From the NCBI GenBank assembly GCA_964442185.1, contig CAYTWT010000244.1, forward strand, positions 1 through 64,000: a stretch of 64,000 nt of DNA. The letters are read 5' to 3'. The position numbers were made by a program, and so were the translations under genes. Under the pieces are notes generated by a model. The model ran no database searches. It saw only the letters and a list, made by a program, of their open reading frames with translations, and was not told the origin of the DNA. This document shows positions 54,468 through 63,646 of this stretch, piece by piece (the first letter of the stretch is position 1; each line of letters starts with the position of its first letter). Origin of the DNA: CADEEV01 sp964442185 (lineage in GTDB: Bacteria; Acidobacteriota; Vicinamibacteria; Fen-336).

Positions 54468-56802
54468 TCCATAGCGTCGCGGCCAGGGCGAGGCTCGCGG
54501 CGCTCAGCCCGAGTCCCGGAAAGAAGCCGCGGGGCCGGTAGCGCAGCGTGACCTCGTGGGAGCCTGCCTCCACGGCGACCGCGCGAAAGGCCACGTTTCC
54601 ACGCAGCAGGGGTGCTTCGCGACCATCGACCGTGGCGTGCCAGCCGGGGTCCCAGGCGTCGGCGAGGACCGCGAAAGCCGGGGCGCTCGCGTGCGCCACG
54701 AGGACTACACGGTCGGTCCCCAGGCTGCGGACGACGCAGCGCCCGAGGAAGTCGCTCGCCGCGGGTCGCGCCGGCACCCCGGCAAGCAGCACCTCGCGGG
54801 TTGGGTCGAAGTCGGGGGCGAGCAGGGCGCCGGGATCGTCACCTTGCCGAACCCCGCTCACCACGCGGCAGCGGGCAAGCGCCCCCGGGACCTCGTACAG
54901 GCGCGCGTCTTCGAAGAACGGGCCGTGAAAGCGCCCGCGCGGCGGGAGCGGTCCCAGGGCGCCGTCGTGGAGCGCGACGAGGTGGGCGACGCCCGCCAGC
55001 GCGAGCAGGCGCTGCCATTCGGGTGATCCGATTCGCTGCGTGGCGAGGTCGCTCAGTCGCGCGAGCGGTTCCGGCTGGATGCCCAGGAGGTCGCGGCCAA
55101 AGCTGCCGTAGACGAAGAAGCCCCCGGTCACAGGCGCTACCGGGTAGAGGCGCACACCCATGGCCCCCTGCCACAGGTTCCGTGGCCCCGCCTGCCCTGC
55201 GACCAGATACGGGTGCTCGCGACCCAGCAGCGCCTCGCTGAGCCCGGGGGCCATCGTGTAGTCGAACGTCAGCAGCCGGCGCGGATCGCGCGCCTCGATG
55301 ACGTTCAGCACCTCGGGTCGCACGCGGTAAAAGTCGCGGGGTGCTGTCGGATTGAGGTTGCGGTGGGCGATCGTCAGGTCGAGGATCGCGGCCGCCGCCA
55401 CCGCCATGCCACTGGCCGTCGCCCAACCCGGACGGCGCTCGCGAAGCGCTGCCAGCAGGCCGAGCAGCAGCGCGAGGCCCGCCGCCCGGAAGAGCGCCGC
55501 GAGCAGCGGGCGCAAGAGCACCGAGAACGGAGGGTCGGTCGCCACGCGAACCACGAGCGCGGGCCCCAGCGACGCAGGCCACGTCAGGAGACAGGCCGCC
55601 AGCACGCCGAGGCCCACAGCCGTGCCCCCAAGAGCCCACGCGAAGCGCGGGGCCGGCGCGCGGCGCCAGCGATCGAAGCCCGCGCCGCCCAGCATCGCAC
55701 CGCCAAACGAGAACAGGACCATGGCCTTGGCGGGGTAGCGGATGAGCCCCAGGGGCGGCGCCAGGGCCAGCGTCGCTGCGTAGGCGGGAGTGTGCCGTCC
55801 GAGCGCGAAGAGCAGGCCCAGAGCCGCGGTCGCGAGAAGCGCAAGCCGGTGCCGGTGCCCGCTCCGGGTCAGGCCAAGGCCGGCGAGGGCGAGCGCGGGG
55901 AGCCCGACGTAGAGCGAGAACAGATAGGGCTCCCGCGACTCGAACCACAGTGCGCGCCGCTCCGGCAGCCACGCGAGCGCGTTCCATTCGAGGGGCAGGA
56001 GCGTCTGAAGCGCCAGCCACGGATGGACCGACCAGTAGCCGCGCACCCCGGCCGGCAGATGCGCCCGGCTCGAGCCTGTGACCAGGTCGAGGGACGGCAG
56101 GAGTTGAGCCGCGCACAGGCCGGCCGCGAGCAGTACGGCACAGGCGAGGCGTGCGAGGCGACGCAGCCGGAAGTGCGCGAGGTCCTGGGGGCCCGGCAGC
56201 CATGCGAAGGCGAAGGCGGGTAACGCCGCGAGCAGCAGGAAGTCCGGTGATCCGGCGAGAACCGAAAGTGCCAGCACCGCGGCCAGTGCCAGGATCGGAC
56301 GAGGCCCGCCGCCGTCCACGACCCGCACGGCGCCGAGCAGGACAAAGGGCAGGAGCGCCGCGCCGGCCAGGTGATTCCAGACGTTGCCCAGGGACAAGAG
56401 CGGACCGCTCATCAGCCACACAGCCGCGGCGACGAAGGATCCGCCCACCGACACGCCCCAGCGCCGCGACAGCGCGAACGCGCCGATACCCGCGGCCAAC
56501 AGGTGCCCGAAGAGATAGAGCGTGTAGTACGTCCCCGGCCGCATCAGCAGGTTGAGCCAGGTGGGCGGATAGAGCAGTTGCGCGTTGGCGTTCGCGAACA
56601 GGGGCTGGCCGAAGCCGACCCACGGGTCCCAGAGCGGAAACACCCCCGCGGCGACGGAGGCGACGAAGCTCTGGATCTGCCCGTACCACTGCAGGTGCAG
56701 GTCGCGTTCGAAGTAGACGCGGCCCTCGAAGAGCGCCTCGCGCATGTGAAAGACGCACAGGGCTGCGAGCCCCAGCAGGGCCCGCCTCGTCCCGGGCTTC
56801 AC
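54439..56802 (-). CDS. YfhO-family polytopic membrane protein
   Basis: 787 residues from GTG 56802, overlapping the methyltransferase-GT2 stop (GTGA). First-loop block YFERDLHLQWYGQIQSFVAS and LWDPWVGFGQPLFANANAQLLYPPTW have the YfhO Arg-Asp, Trp-Asp-Pro and YPP pattern. About twelve helices, then a soluble region with DAWDPGWHATVDGREAPLLRG, VAVEAGSHEVTLRYRPRG and a last helix. It is more diverged than the other three copies. Last gene of a four-gene glycan operon. Confidence 0.8.
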   Translation of the reverse strand: MKPGTRRALLGLAALCVFHMREALFEGRVYFERDLHLQWYGQIQSFVASVAAGVFPLWDPWVGFGQPLFANANAQLLYPPTWLNLLMRPGTYYTLYLFGHLLAAGIGAFALSRRWGVSVGGSFVAAAVWLMSGPLLSLGNVWNHLAGAALLPFVLLGAVRVVDGGGPRPILALAAVLALSVLAGSPDFLLLAALPAFAFAWLPGPQDLAHFRLRRLARLACAVLLAAGLCAAQLLPSLDLVTGSSRAHLPAGVRGYWSVHPWLALQTLLPLEWNALAWLPERRALWFESREPYLFSLYVGLPALALAGLGLTRSGHRHRLALLATAALGLLFALGRHTPAYAATLALAPPLGLIRYPAKAMVLFSFGGAMLGGAGFDRWRRAPAPRFAWALGGTAVGLGVLAACLLTWPASLGPALVVRVATDPPFSVLLRPLLAALFRAAGLALLLGLLAALRERRPGWATASGMAVAAAAILDLTIAHRNLNPTAPRDFYRVRPEVLNVIEARDPRRLLTFDYTMAPGLSEALLGREHPYLVAGQAGPRNLWQGAMGVRLYPVAPVTGGFFVYGSFGRDLLGIQPEPLARLSDLATQRIGSPEWQRLLALAGVAHLVALHDGALGPLPPRGRFHGPFFEDARLYEVPGALARCRVVSGVRQGDDPGALLAPDFDPTREVLLAGVPARPAASDFLGRCVVRSLGTDRVVLVAHASAPAFAVLADAWDPGWHATVDGREAPLLRGNVAFRAVAVEAGSHEVTLRYRPRGFFPGLGLSAASLALAATLWIRAGRTRRA

Positions 56803-58244
56803 AGGAACTTCAGCTTGCGCGCGGCGAACAGGCTCATCCGGAGCAGCAGCGCTCCGTGGCGAAAGCGCGAGATCCTGGTCTCGCCGTAGCGCCGCTCGTG
56901 GTAGCGGATCGCGAGATCCACGATCCGCAGGTTGAGCCGCGCGGCTCCGAACAGCAGATCGAAGTCGCCGAAGGGATCGAAGTCGCCGAAGTAGGCGCGC
57001 TTCGCGGCGATCCGCTCGTAGTCCTCGCGATACAGGGCCTTGGTGCCGCACAGCGTGTCGCGCACCTGCTGCCCGAGCAGCCAGCTGAAGAGCAGCGCGA
57101 AGAACTTATTCGCCAGCAGGTTCAGGAAGCGCATCGCCCGGCCTTCCATCGCATACACGAGCCGCGAGCCGTTCACGAACTCGCCCTTGCCGCGCAGCAG
57201 GACCTCCACGAACTTCGGCAGGTCTTCGGGGGCGACCCCCATGTCGGAGTCGAGGATCAGCAGCACCTCGCCGCGTGCCTGCTGGAAGCCCAGCCGCACC
57301 GCGTCGCCCTTGCCGCGCCCCGGCTGCTTCAGAAGGCGCAGCGGCTTTTCCGGATTCGCCTCGATCGCGCGGCGGATGGCGCCCTCGGTGTCGTCTTGCG
57401 AGTTGCCCTCGACGAACAGGAACTCGCTGTTGGGCGGGAGCGCCGGCAGGCGCGCCACGAGTGGCGCGATGTGGCTTGCCTCGTTGCGGCACGGGATGAT
57501 GACGCTGGTGCTCGGCTGCGACGAGCGCGCGCGGGCGAAGCGCTGGGGCGCCGGCCGCGCCACCAGTCCGTACATGAGCGCCAGGTGTTCGATCGCGGGC
57601 AGATGCCCCAGATACTTGTTGAGCACATCCGCCACGAGCGGCACGCCGATGGGCAGCAGGATCTCGCGATCCCGGCGGATCACCTCGAAGTCCGCCAGCG
57701 ACAGCATGTGGGCCACTTCCTCCGGAGGCAGCCAGGACTCGGGAGGCTGTTCGTACTTGAGCTTCAGCATCTCGGCCAGCCGCAAGACGGGCTGCCAGAG
57801 CCTGCTGTAGCTGTAGATGAAGAGGCGCGTGCGGGGATGCGAGACGGCGTGGAGGGCTTCGACCGCGGCCTGCACGTCGCTGAGATGCGTCACGACGTTG
57901 ACCATCGCGATCGCGTCGAAGGCTCCGCCGGCCTGGGCCAGCACGGCGGGGCTGGCAGCGTCTCCCTCGAGGAAGTGGAGTGGCGCGCCCGCGTGCAGCG
58001 AGCGGGCGGTGGCGATGGCCCGTGCCGAGATGTCGATGCCGACGCCTCGCGATGGGCGAAGCGCCGCGAGCAGCTGCCCGGCGCCGCAGCCGATGTCGAG
58101 GACGCGCGAGCCGGCCGGAATGCGGGCCGCGAGCACGCGCTCGAGGCGGCCGTAGTAGTAGCGCCGCGCGCGGCGAGCGCGCTCCAGGCCCTCGTGGTTC
58201 GCGTCGTAGAAGTTGCGGACCTCTTCGAGGACCGGATCGCTCAC
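56799..58244 (-). CDS. Fusion of a SAM methyltransferase and a GT2 glycosyltransferase
   Basis: 481 residues from GTG 58244, overlapping the epimerase stop (GTGA). Residues 1-245 are a class I methyltransferase: RVLDIGCGAGQLLAALRP, GVGIDISARAIATARSL, AIAMVNVVTHLSDVQAAVEAL. Residues 250-481 are a GT2 enzyme: TSVIIPCRNEASHIAPLVAR, FVEGNSQDDTEGAIRRAIEA, LILDSDMGVAPEDLPKF (DxD) and DTLCGTKALYREDYERI. Such bifunctional proteins are known in polysaccharide clusters. It probably builds and methylates one lipid-linked sugar. Most of the linker (about ten residues) is Arg/Ser-rich. Confidence 0.85.
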   Translation of the reverse strand: MSDPVLEEVRNFYDANHEGLERARRARRYYYGRLERVLAARIPAGSRVLDIGCGAGQLLAALRPSRGVGIDISARAIATARSLHAGAPLHFLEGDAASPAVLAQAGGAFDAIAMVNVVTHLSDVQAAVEALHAVSHPRTRLFIYSYSRLWQPVLRLAEMLKLKYEQPPESWLPPEEVAHMLSLADFEVIRRDREILLPIGVPLVADVLNKYLGHLPAIEHLALMYGLVARPAPQRFARARSSQPSTSVIIPCRNEASHIAPLVARLPALPPNSEFLFVEGNSQDDTEGAIRRAIEANPEKPLRLLKQPGRGKGDAVRLGFQQARGEVLLILDSDMGVAPEDLPKFVEVLLRGKGEFVNGSRLVYAMEGRAMRFLNLLANKFFALLFSWLLGQQVRDTLCGTKALYREDYERIAAKRAYFGDFDPFGDFDLLFGAARLNLRIVDLAIRYHERRYGETRISRFRHGALLLRMSLFAARKLKFL

Positions 58245-59188
58245 CTGCCTGGCCGGCCTGGTTCGGCCCGGTACCATTCGATCGTGCGCCGCAGCCCCTC
58301 CTCGAAAGAGGTCGTGGCGCGGAAGCCGAACAGCCGCTCGGCGCGGGAAGTGTCGAGCGAGCGGCGTGGCTGGCCGTCGGGCCTGCTTGGGTCCCAGCGG
58401 ATCTCACCGGCAAAACCCATCAGCCGCGCGATCGTGGTCACCAGGTCGCGGATCAGGATCTCGAACCCCGCGCCCAGGTTCACCGGTTCCGGGCCGTCGT
58501 AGCCTTCGGTCGCGAGCACGATGCCACGCGCGGCGTCCTCGACGTAGAGGAACTCGCGCGAGGCTTTGCCCGTGCCCCAGACCTCTACCGCAGGCGCGCC
58601 CGCGTCGAGGGCATCCTGGAGCTTCTTGATGAGGGCCGGGATCACGTGCGAGAAGGCCGGGTCGAAGTTGTCGCGGGGCCCGTACAGGTTCACGGGCAGC
58701 AGGTGGATCGCGTTCATGCCGTATTGCTGCCGGTAGGCCTGCGACTGCACCAGCAGCATCTTCTTGGCGAGACCGTAGGGGGCGTTCGTCTCCTCGGGGT
58801 AGCCGTCCCACAGATATTCCTCGCGGAATGGCACCGGGGTGAGCTTCGGGTAGGAGCAGATGGTCCCTACGCTGACGATCTTCGGCACGCTCGCTTGGCG
58901 GCAGGCCTCCAGCAGTTGTGCGCCCATCATCAGGTTGTCGTAGAAGAACGAGCCGGGGTTCTCCCGGTTCGCGCCAATGCCGCCGACCCGGGCCGCGAGG
59001 TGCACAACGATCTCGGGGCGGGTCTCGGCGAGCAGGCGGCGCGCCGAAGCGCCGTCCACGAGATCGTAGTCGCGCTTGCGGGGCACCACGATCTCACCCG
59101 CCCCGCGCCGCGCCAGCTCGAGGACGACGTGGCTGCCGAGAAAGCCCGAGCCCCCGGTGACGACGATCCTCCGGCCGGCGAGGCTCAT
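58241..59188 (-). CDS. GDP-L-fucose synthase-like NAD-dependent epimerase/dehydratase
   Basis: 315 residues from ATG 59188. Extended SDR: N-terminal NAD(P) motif RIVVTGGSGFLGSHVV, HLAARVGGIGANRENPGSFFYDN, catalytic Ser in VGTICSYPKLTPVPF, and catalytic Tyr/Lys in NAPYGLAKKMLLVQS. The GGIGANRENPG and NLYGPRDNFDP blocks are those of Fcl/WcaG, which converts GDP-4-keto-6-deoxymannose to GDP-L-fucose. The matching GDP-mannose 4,6-dehydratase is not in this window, so the exact product is uncertain. It lies in an operon with GT and YfhO genes. Confidence 0.85.
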   Translation of the reverse strand: MSLAGRRIVVTGGSGFLGSHVVLELARRGAGEIVVPRKRDYDLVDGASARRLLAETRPEIVVHLAARVGGIGANRENPGSFFYDNLMMGAQLLEACRQASVPKIVSVGTICSYPKLTPVPFREEYLWDGYPEETNAPYGLAKKMLLVQSQAYRQQYGMNAIHLLPVNLYGPRDNFDPAFSHVIPALIKKLQDALDAGAPAVEVWGTGKASREFLYVEDAARGIVLATEGYDGPEPVNLGAGFEILIRDLVTTIARLMGFAGEIRWDPSRPDGQPRRSLDTSRAERLFGFRATTSFEEGLRRTIEWYRAEPGRPGR

Positions 59189-59225
59189 GACGCGGTCAAG
59201 GTATCACGCGACCCATCAGGGCGCT

Positions 59226-61307
59226 CTACTGGTAGAACCAGTAACGGAAGGAAGCGTACCGGCCGCTGATCGTGAGGGGGGTCTCTCCATCGCGAATGGC
59301 GCTGCCGGGCAACCGCACCGCCACCTCGTCCCAACCGGGTCGGGGCCTGAAGCTGGCTTCGGCGAGTGTCCGCCCCTGGGACGACACGGAGAAGTGCGCC
59401 TCGTCGAAGGCGAGCCCGAGGCTCACGGGGCCGGAAGCACGCATGACGCGCGCGTCGATTCCGGACGCCGTGCGCATTACCAGGACGAGATCGCGTCCCG
59501 CGCTGGCTCGCACGGCGAACGCTTCCTCGCCCAGGATCGCCCGCCCGCCATCGGCCACGGGCTGCGCAGCGTCCGCGAGAGCGTAGCTGGCGATGCGGGC
59601 AGTACCCTGCAGGCGCAGGTTGCCGAGCGAGGAGCGGAACGTATAGCCGTGCGCCGCTTCGTCTGGCCCATCGCCGACGTTGAGCCGATCGACCTCGCGT
59701 CGCCCGGAGATCGCCAGTTGTGTCTCGGGGAGCAGGCTCGACGTCGCGGCGGCGAACGCCTCGAAGTGCGTGCGCAACAGCATCAGCTCGTCTGCGCCAC
59801 TGGTGGTTCGAAAGACGGGCGGCCCGGAAGCCAGCTCGCGCAGCGTCGGCGAGGCCGCCTGCGCCGCCTCCGAGCTGAGCAACCACTCGGGCCGCTCGGA
59901 GACCGTGAGTCGCGCAAGCCCTTCGAGCACCGAAAGCTCCCGCTCGGCCGTGCGCCCGCCAAAGAATGCAGGCGACGTGACGCCGTGGAGGTTCAGGTTG
60001 CGATGGCCCGTGAGGTATTCGACGCTGGTGGCGGCGCTCGCGATGGATACGCCCCGGGGCAGCGTCGCCTGGATGCGTTGCGCCATCGCGACGTCGCGTC
60101 GCGCGACCTCGCCGGCCATCTCGCCGTAGAACGCGGCGAAACGCAGTGTCGAGAGCGCGCCGAGTGCCAGCAGCAGCGCGGCGACCGCGCCGAAACTCCG
60201 AGCTTCGATCGCTTTGTCGCTCCGCGCGAGCAGGCGGGCGAGCTGCCCCGTGCCCACGGCGACCAGCACCAGCAGCGAGGGGAAGCTCCAGAGGATGTAA
60301 CGGTTGAAGTGAACGCCGAGAAAGACGCTCGGCGTGTCGAGGCATGTCACGATCAGGAGCGCCGCGCACCAGACGGCCACGGCCCCCCGGCTCGGCGCCT
60401 CGAGCTTCACGACAGCGAGGCCGACGAGCAGCAGCCCGAGTGGCGGGAACATGAACGGCGCCCAACCCCGCGCCAGCCCGATCGCCGCCTGCGAGGGATA
60501 CAGGCCAAGGAGCAGGCCGCGCGCCACGTCGACGCCGTATTCGACGGCGAGCGTCAACCCCTCGGCGAAGCCGTAGTTGCCGAACAGCGACTTGTCCGCG
60601 ACCGAGCTGCCCAGCCAGGAGCCGGTCAGCGCGCGGTTCAGTGCTAGAACGCACATCCCCGCGGCGAGGGCCGGTGCAAATGCGAATCGGCGCACGCGTT
60701 CCGGGCGACGCCACCAGGCGAGGGCCAGGATCAGCGCGAGCGGCAGACCCTCGGGCCGGGCCAGCGCCAGCAGCGTTGCCGCGACCACGGCGGCCGTGAC
60801 CGAACCGCCCGCCGCCGCGACGACCACGCGGTCGAACAGCCACAGCGACAGGAACAAGAAGAGGGCGATGTCCGAAGCGTAGAGAAATCCCCAGACCACG
60901 GGGCCGCCCAACGCCACGAGCGCCCCGGCGAGGAGCCCCTCGCGCGTTCCCGCCAGGCGTTCTCCGAGGCGCTTTGCGAGAAGCACCGAAGCGACGAAGA
61001 AAAGGGCGCCCAGAAGTACGGCGAAGGCGACGAGCCCCTCGCCTCGGAATCCCGCCGCGTGCGCCACGGCGAGAACGAAGCTGTGCAGGAGGCTCGTTGC
61101 GCCGGTCGAGGCCGGGTCACCGGCGTTGTACTGGAAGGGATGGCCCTCGGCGATCGCCTTCGCATACTGGCAGACCACGTACAGATCGGTGATCGCCGGG
61201 ACGAAGCGGCCGCCCGTGGCCGAAAGCAGGAAGGCCAGGAAGAGCGAGGCCACCAGCACCGACAGCAGGATCAGGCTACGCGTTGCCGCTCGCGAGTCGA
61301 GGCGCAC
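59226..61307 (-). CDS. GT-C-like polytopic membrane glycosyltransferase
   Basis: 693 residues from GTG 61307, 9 nt after a TAACAT box (61322-61317). About ten to eleven helices, first outer loop VPAITDLYVVCQYAKAIAEG then YNAGDPASTGATSLLHSF, which resembles the acidic loop and the PxxYNAG pattern of PMT/ArnT-type enzymes. A C-terminal soluble region of about 250 residues begins after RRDVAMAQRIQATLP and contains several beta-rich segments (GNLRLQGTARIASYAL; DLVLVMRTASGIDARV) that may bind a glycan. First gene of the operon; start is divergent from pilD by 45 bp. Confidence 0.7.
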   Translation of the reverse strand: MRLDSRAATRSLILLSVLVASLFLAFLLSATGGRFVPAITDLYVVCQYAKAIAEGHPFQYNAGDPASTGATSLLHSFVLAVAHAAGFRGEGLVAFAVLLGALFFVASVLLAKRLGERLAGTREGLLAGALVALGGPVVWGFLYASDIALFLFLSLWLFDRVVVAAAGGSVTAAVVAATLLALARPEGLPLALILALAWWRRPERVRRFAFAPALAAGMCVLALNRALTGSWLGSSVADKSLFGNYGFAEGLTLAVEYGVDVARGLLLGLYPSQAAIGLARGWAPFMFPPLGLLLVGLAVVKLEAPSRGAVAVWCAALLIVTCLDTPSVFLGVHFNRYILWSFPSLLVLVAVGTGQLARLLARSDKAIEARSFGAVAALLLALGALSTLRFAAFYGEMAGEVARRDVAMAQRIQATLPRGVSIASAATSVEYLTGHRNLNLHGVTSPAFFGGRTAERELSVLEGLARLTVSERPEWLLSSEAAQAASPTLRELASGPPVFRTTSGADELMLLRTHFEAFAAATSSLLPETQLAISGRREVDRLNVGDGPDEAAHGYTFRSSLGNLRLQGTARIASYALADAAQPVADGGRAILGEEAFAVRASAGRDLVLVMRTASGIDARVMRASGPVSLGLAFDEAHFSVSSQGRTLAEASFRPRPGWDEVAVRLPGSAIRDGETPLTISGRYASFRYWFYQ

Positions 61308-61352
61308 TGGGGCGGGATGTTACTACGCGGCGCGTGCGAGAATGGGCCCCGC

Positions 61353-62159
61353 ATGGCCTGGCCCTTGCCGCTCGCAGAGCTGCTGCAACCGCCGTTCCGG
61401 GAGTGGTTCGCCCTCGCCATCGGCCTCGTGGTCGGCAGCTTCGCCAATGTCTGCATCCATCGGATCCCGTTGGGGCTTTCGGTGGTGTCGCCGGCCTCCC
61501 GTTGCCCCGGCTGCGAAAGCCTGATCCGCGGCTTCGACAACATCCCGATCTTGAGCTTTCTGCTGCTCGGTGGCCGTTGCCGTGCCTGCCGGAAGCCCAT
61601 CTCGGTCCGTTATCCCGCCGTCGAGCTCGCGAACGGTCTGCTGTACATGTGCCTTGCGCTCCGGATCGGCGCGGGGCTCGCGGCGGCCCTCGCGATGCTC
61701 TTCGCCACGCTGCTGCTGATCCTGAGCCTGATCGATCTCGACCATCACCTGCTGCCCGATCTCCTGACCCTGCCCGGCATCGTCTTCGGCCTCGGCGCCA
61801 GCCTGCTGCGGCAGCCACCCGCGCCCTTGGAGGCTGCCCTGTGCGCGGCCGGCGGCTATCTGGCGCTCGCCGCGCTGGCGCGCACGGCCGAGTGGCACTA
61901 CCGCGAGGAGGCGCTCGGTCAGGGCGACTGGAAGCTGGTCGCGATGCTCGGGGCTTTTCTCGGGGCGAAGGCCACGCTGCTCGCCGTGTTCCTCGGCACC
62001 TTCGCGGGCGCCGTGATCGGGCTCGGACTGATGGCCATCGCGGGCCGCTCGGGCCGGACCCGCCTGCCGCTGGGCAGCTTCCTGGGCCTCGGCGGGCTCG
62101 TGACGCTTCTGGTGGGGGAGCCGCTGCTCGGCTGGTACGGGGCCTTGTTCCGTGGCTAG
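61353..62159 (+). CDS. pilD: Prepilin peptidase PilD
   Basis: 268 residues from ATG 61353. Cuts the leader of pilins and methylates the new N-terminus. Two conserved Cys pairs (CPGC and CRAC) between helices 1 and 2 bind zinc. The aspartyl-protease residues are in LSLIDLDHHLLPD and GDWKLVAMLG; the latter is the GxGDxK variant. Seven or eight helices. Its substrates here are PilA, the second pilin, and the pseudopilin at 63647. Overlaps the kinase gene by 8 bp. Confidence 0.93.
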   Translation: MAWPLPLAELLQPPFREWFALAIGLVVGSFANVCIHRIPLGLSVVSPASRCPGCESLIRGFDNIPILSFLLLGGRCRACRKPISVRYPAVELANGLLYMCLALRIGAGLAAALAMLFATLLLILSLIDLDHHLLPDLLTLPGIVFGLGASLLRQPPAPLEAALCAAGGYLALAALARTAEWHYREEALGQGDWKLVAMLGAFLGAKATLLAVFLGTFAGAVIGLGLMAIAGRSGRTRLPLGSFLGLGGLVTLLVGEPLLGWYGALFRG

Positions 62160-63564
62160 CCTGCGCGGGCCGGTGCTTCGCTTCGCCCTGGGGCTGGCCG
62201 TCGCGCTCGTCGCGATCCTCGACGTGCAGGCGCTCGTCCAGACGCTGCGCTCGCAGGCTCGGCTCCGTGAGCGCGTGGTGCGCGCCACGCGCGACGCGAT
62301 CCTGACGGCGCGGCCCCGGCTGCAGGCTCTGCTCCGCGAGGGCGGCGACCCGGAATTCCGGGCCGCGGCCGAAGAGGCGCTCCGCACCTCGCTCGCGAGC
62401 GAGTTCGAGGTCTTCGACGTGGCCGGCAAGCGGCTCTATTCCTTCCCGGCGACGGCCCCGGTCTCGCACTGGCCCGGCGCTGCCGACCTCGGCGCGATCC
62501 GCGGCGGCCAGGTCGTGACGCTCGGGCCGCTCGCGGGCGCGGCCCCGCGGCTTGTGACCTACGCCCCGTTCCGCGCGGCGGGGGAGCAGCTGGTGGTGCG
62601 CTTCTCGGCGCCGGTCTCCGACGTCGTGGAGGATCTGCGCGAGCGGCGCGAGTTGCTCGCCGGCCACGCCCTCTCGCTGGCGATTCTGGTGCTGGCCGTC
62701 GCGCTGCTCGTGTATCCGCGCTCCGGCGAGGCCGCGGCGCCGGCGCCCCGTGCGCTCGACGCCTACGAACAGGCCATGGGCCGCTTGCGCGACCAGGGCG
62801 AAGCGCTCACCCGCGAGCACGAGGCCGAGCGCCGCGAGCTGCGGGAGCGGCTCGAGGCCAGCGCGCCTATGGCCCGCGCCGGCGAGTTGACGGCCGGCAT
62901 GGCCCACGAGGTGCGCAACGGGCTCGGCACGATCCTGGGCTACGCGCGTCTCATCGAGCGCGGGGTGACGTCCGCCAGCGCCGTCGAAGCGGCGCACTCC
63001 ATCCGCGAGGAATGCGAGGCGCTCGAAACCGTGGTCCGCCGTTTCGTGGACTTCGTGAAGGACGAGACGCTGCACATCGCAGCCTTCGATCTGCGCCGGA
63101 CGCTGTCGCGCGTGGCGGCGCGCGAGTCGCGCGGCCCCGGGGCCGAGGTGATCCTGGAGCGGGGATCCGAGGCCGTCGTGCACGGCGACGAGGAGCTGCT
63201 CGAGCGAGCCTTCGAGAACCTGGTTCGCAATGGACGCGAGGCCGCGGGGCCTGGCGGCCACGTCTGGATAGGGGCCGAGAGTGCGGACCCACTGGTGCGT
63301 GTGACGATCAGCGACGATGGACCCGGCCTCTCCGCGCAGGCCCGAGCGTCGCTGCGCCCGTTCCTGACGACGAAGCCGGGCGGTCTCGGCCTGGGCTTGC
63401 CGATCGTGTACAAGATCGTGGGCCTGCACCAGGGCGAGATCCTGATCGGCGATCGCTCGCCGCGGGGGCTGGCCGTTTCGGTCGGGCTGCCGCGGCTGGG
63501 TGCACCAGACGTTACCGGTGGTAGCAGCCCTGCCGCCTCCCAGGCTTCCGCAAGGGATCGCTGA
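62152..63564 (+). CDS. Membrane sensor histidine kinase
   Basis: 470 residues from GTG 62152. N-terminal helix, a periplasmic sensor region (residues 35-160), a second helix (LSLAILVLAVALLVY), a coiled linker rich in Arg/Glu, then HisKA with His252 in GMAHEVRNGLGTILGYAR and HATPase with FENLVRNGREAAGPGG and GLGLGLPIVYKIV. The usual Pro after HEVRN is replaced by Gly, so the phosphatase/kinase balance may differ. No response regulator lies next to it; it may act on PilR or on a distant regulator. Confidence 0.85.
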   Translation: MASLRGPVLRFALGLAVALVAILDVQALVQTLRSQARLRERVVRATRDAILTARPRLQALLREGGDPEFRAAAEEALRTSLASEFEVFDVAGKRLYSFPATAPVSHWPGAADLGAIRGGQVVTLGPLAGAAPRLVTYAPFRAAGEQLVVRFSAPVSDVVEDLRERRELLAGHALSLAILVLAVALLVYPRSGEAAAPAPRALDAYEQAMGRLRDQGEALTREHEAERRELRERLEASAPMARAGELTAGMAHEVRNGLGTILGYARLIERGVTSASAVEAAHSIREECEALETVVRRFVDFVKDETLHIAAFDLRRTLSRVAARESRGPGAEVILERGSEAVVHGDEELLERAFENLVRNGREAAGPGGHVWIGAESADPLVRVTISDDGPGLSAQARASLRPFLTTKPGGLGLGLPIVYKIVGLHQGEILIGDRSPRGLAVSVGLPRLGAPDVTGGSSPAASQASARDR

Positions 63565-63589
63565 CGTTAGCCTAAACCGCTGATACAAT
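63561..63589 (+). promoter_or_regulatory. Sigma-70-type promoter before the FimT/GspH-like pseudopilin
   Basis: CTGACG (63561-63566) and TACAAT (63584-63589) are 17 bp apart, beginning in the last codons of the kinase gene. Transcription would start near 63596, about 50 nt before ATG 63647, in a relatively AT-rich spot. Confidence 0.65.
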
Positions 63590-63646
63590 AAGCCTTAACT
63601 CACTCCGTGTCGGGCAGGGTATGGACCTTGCTAATGGGAGGTCGTG

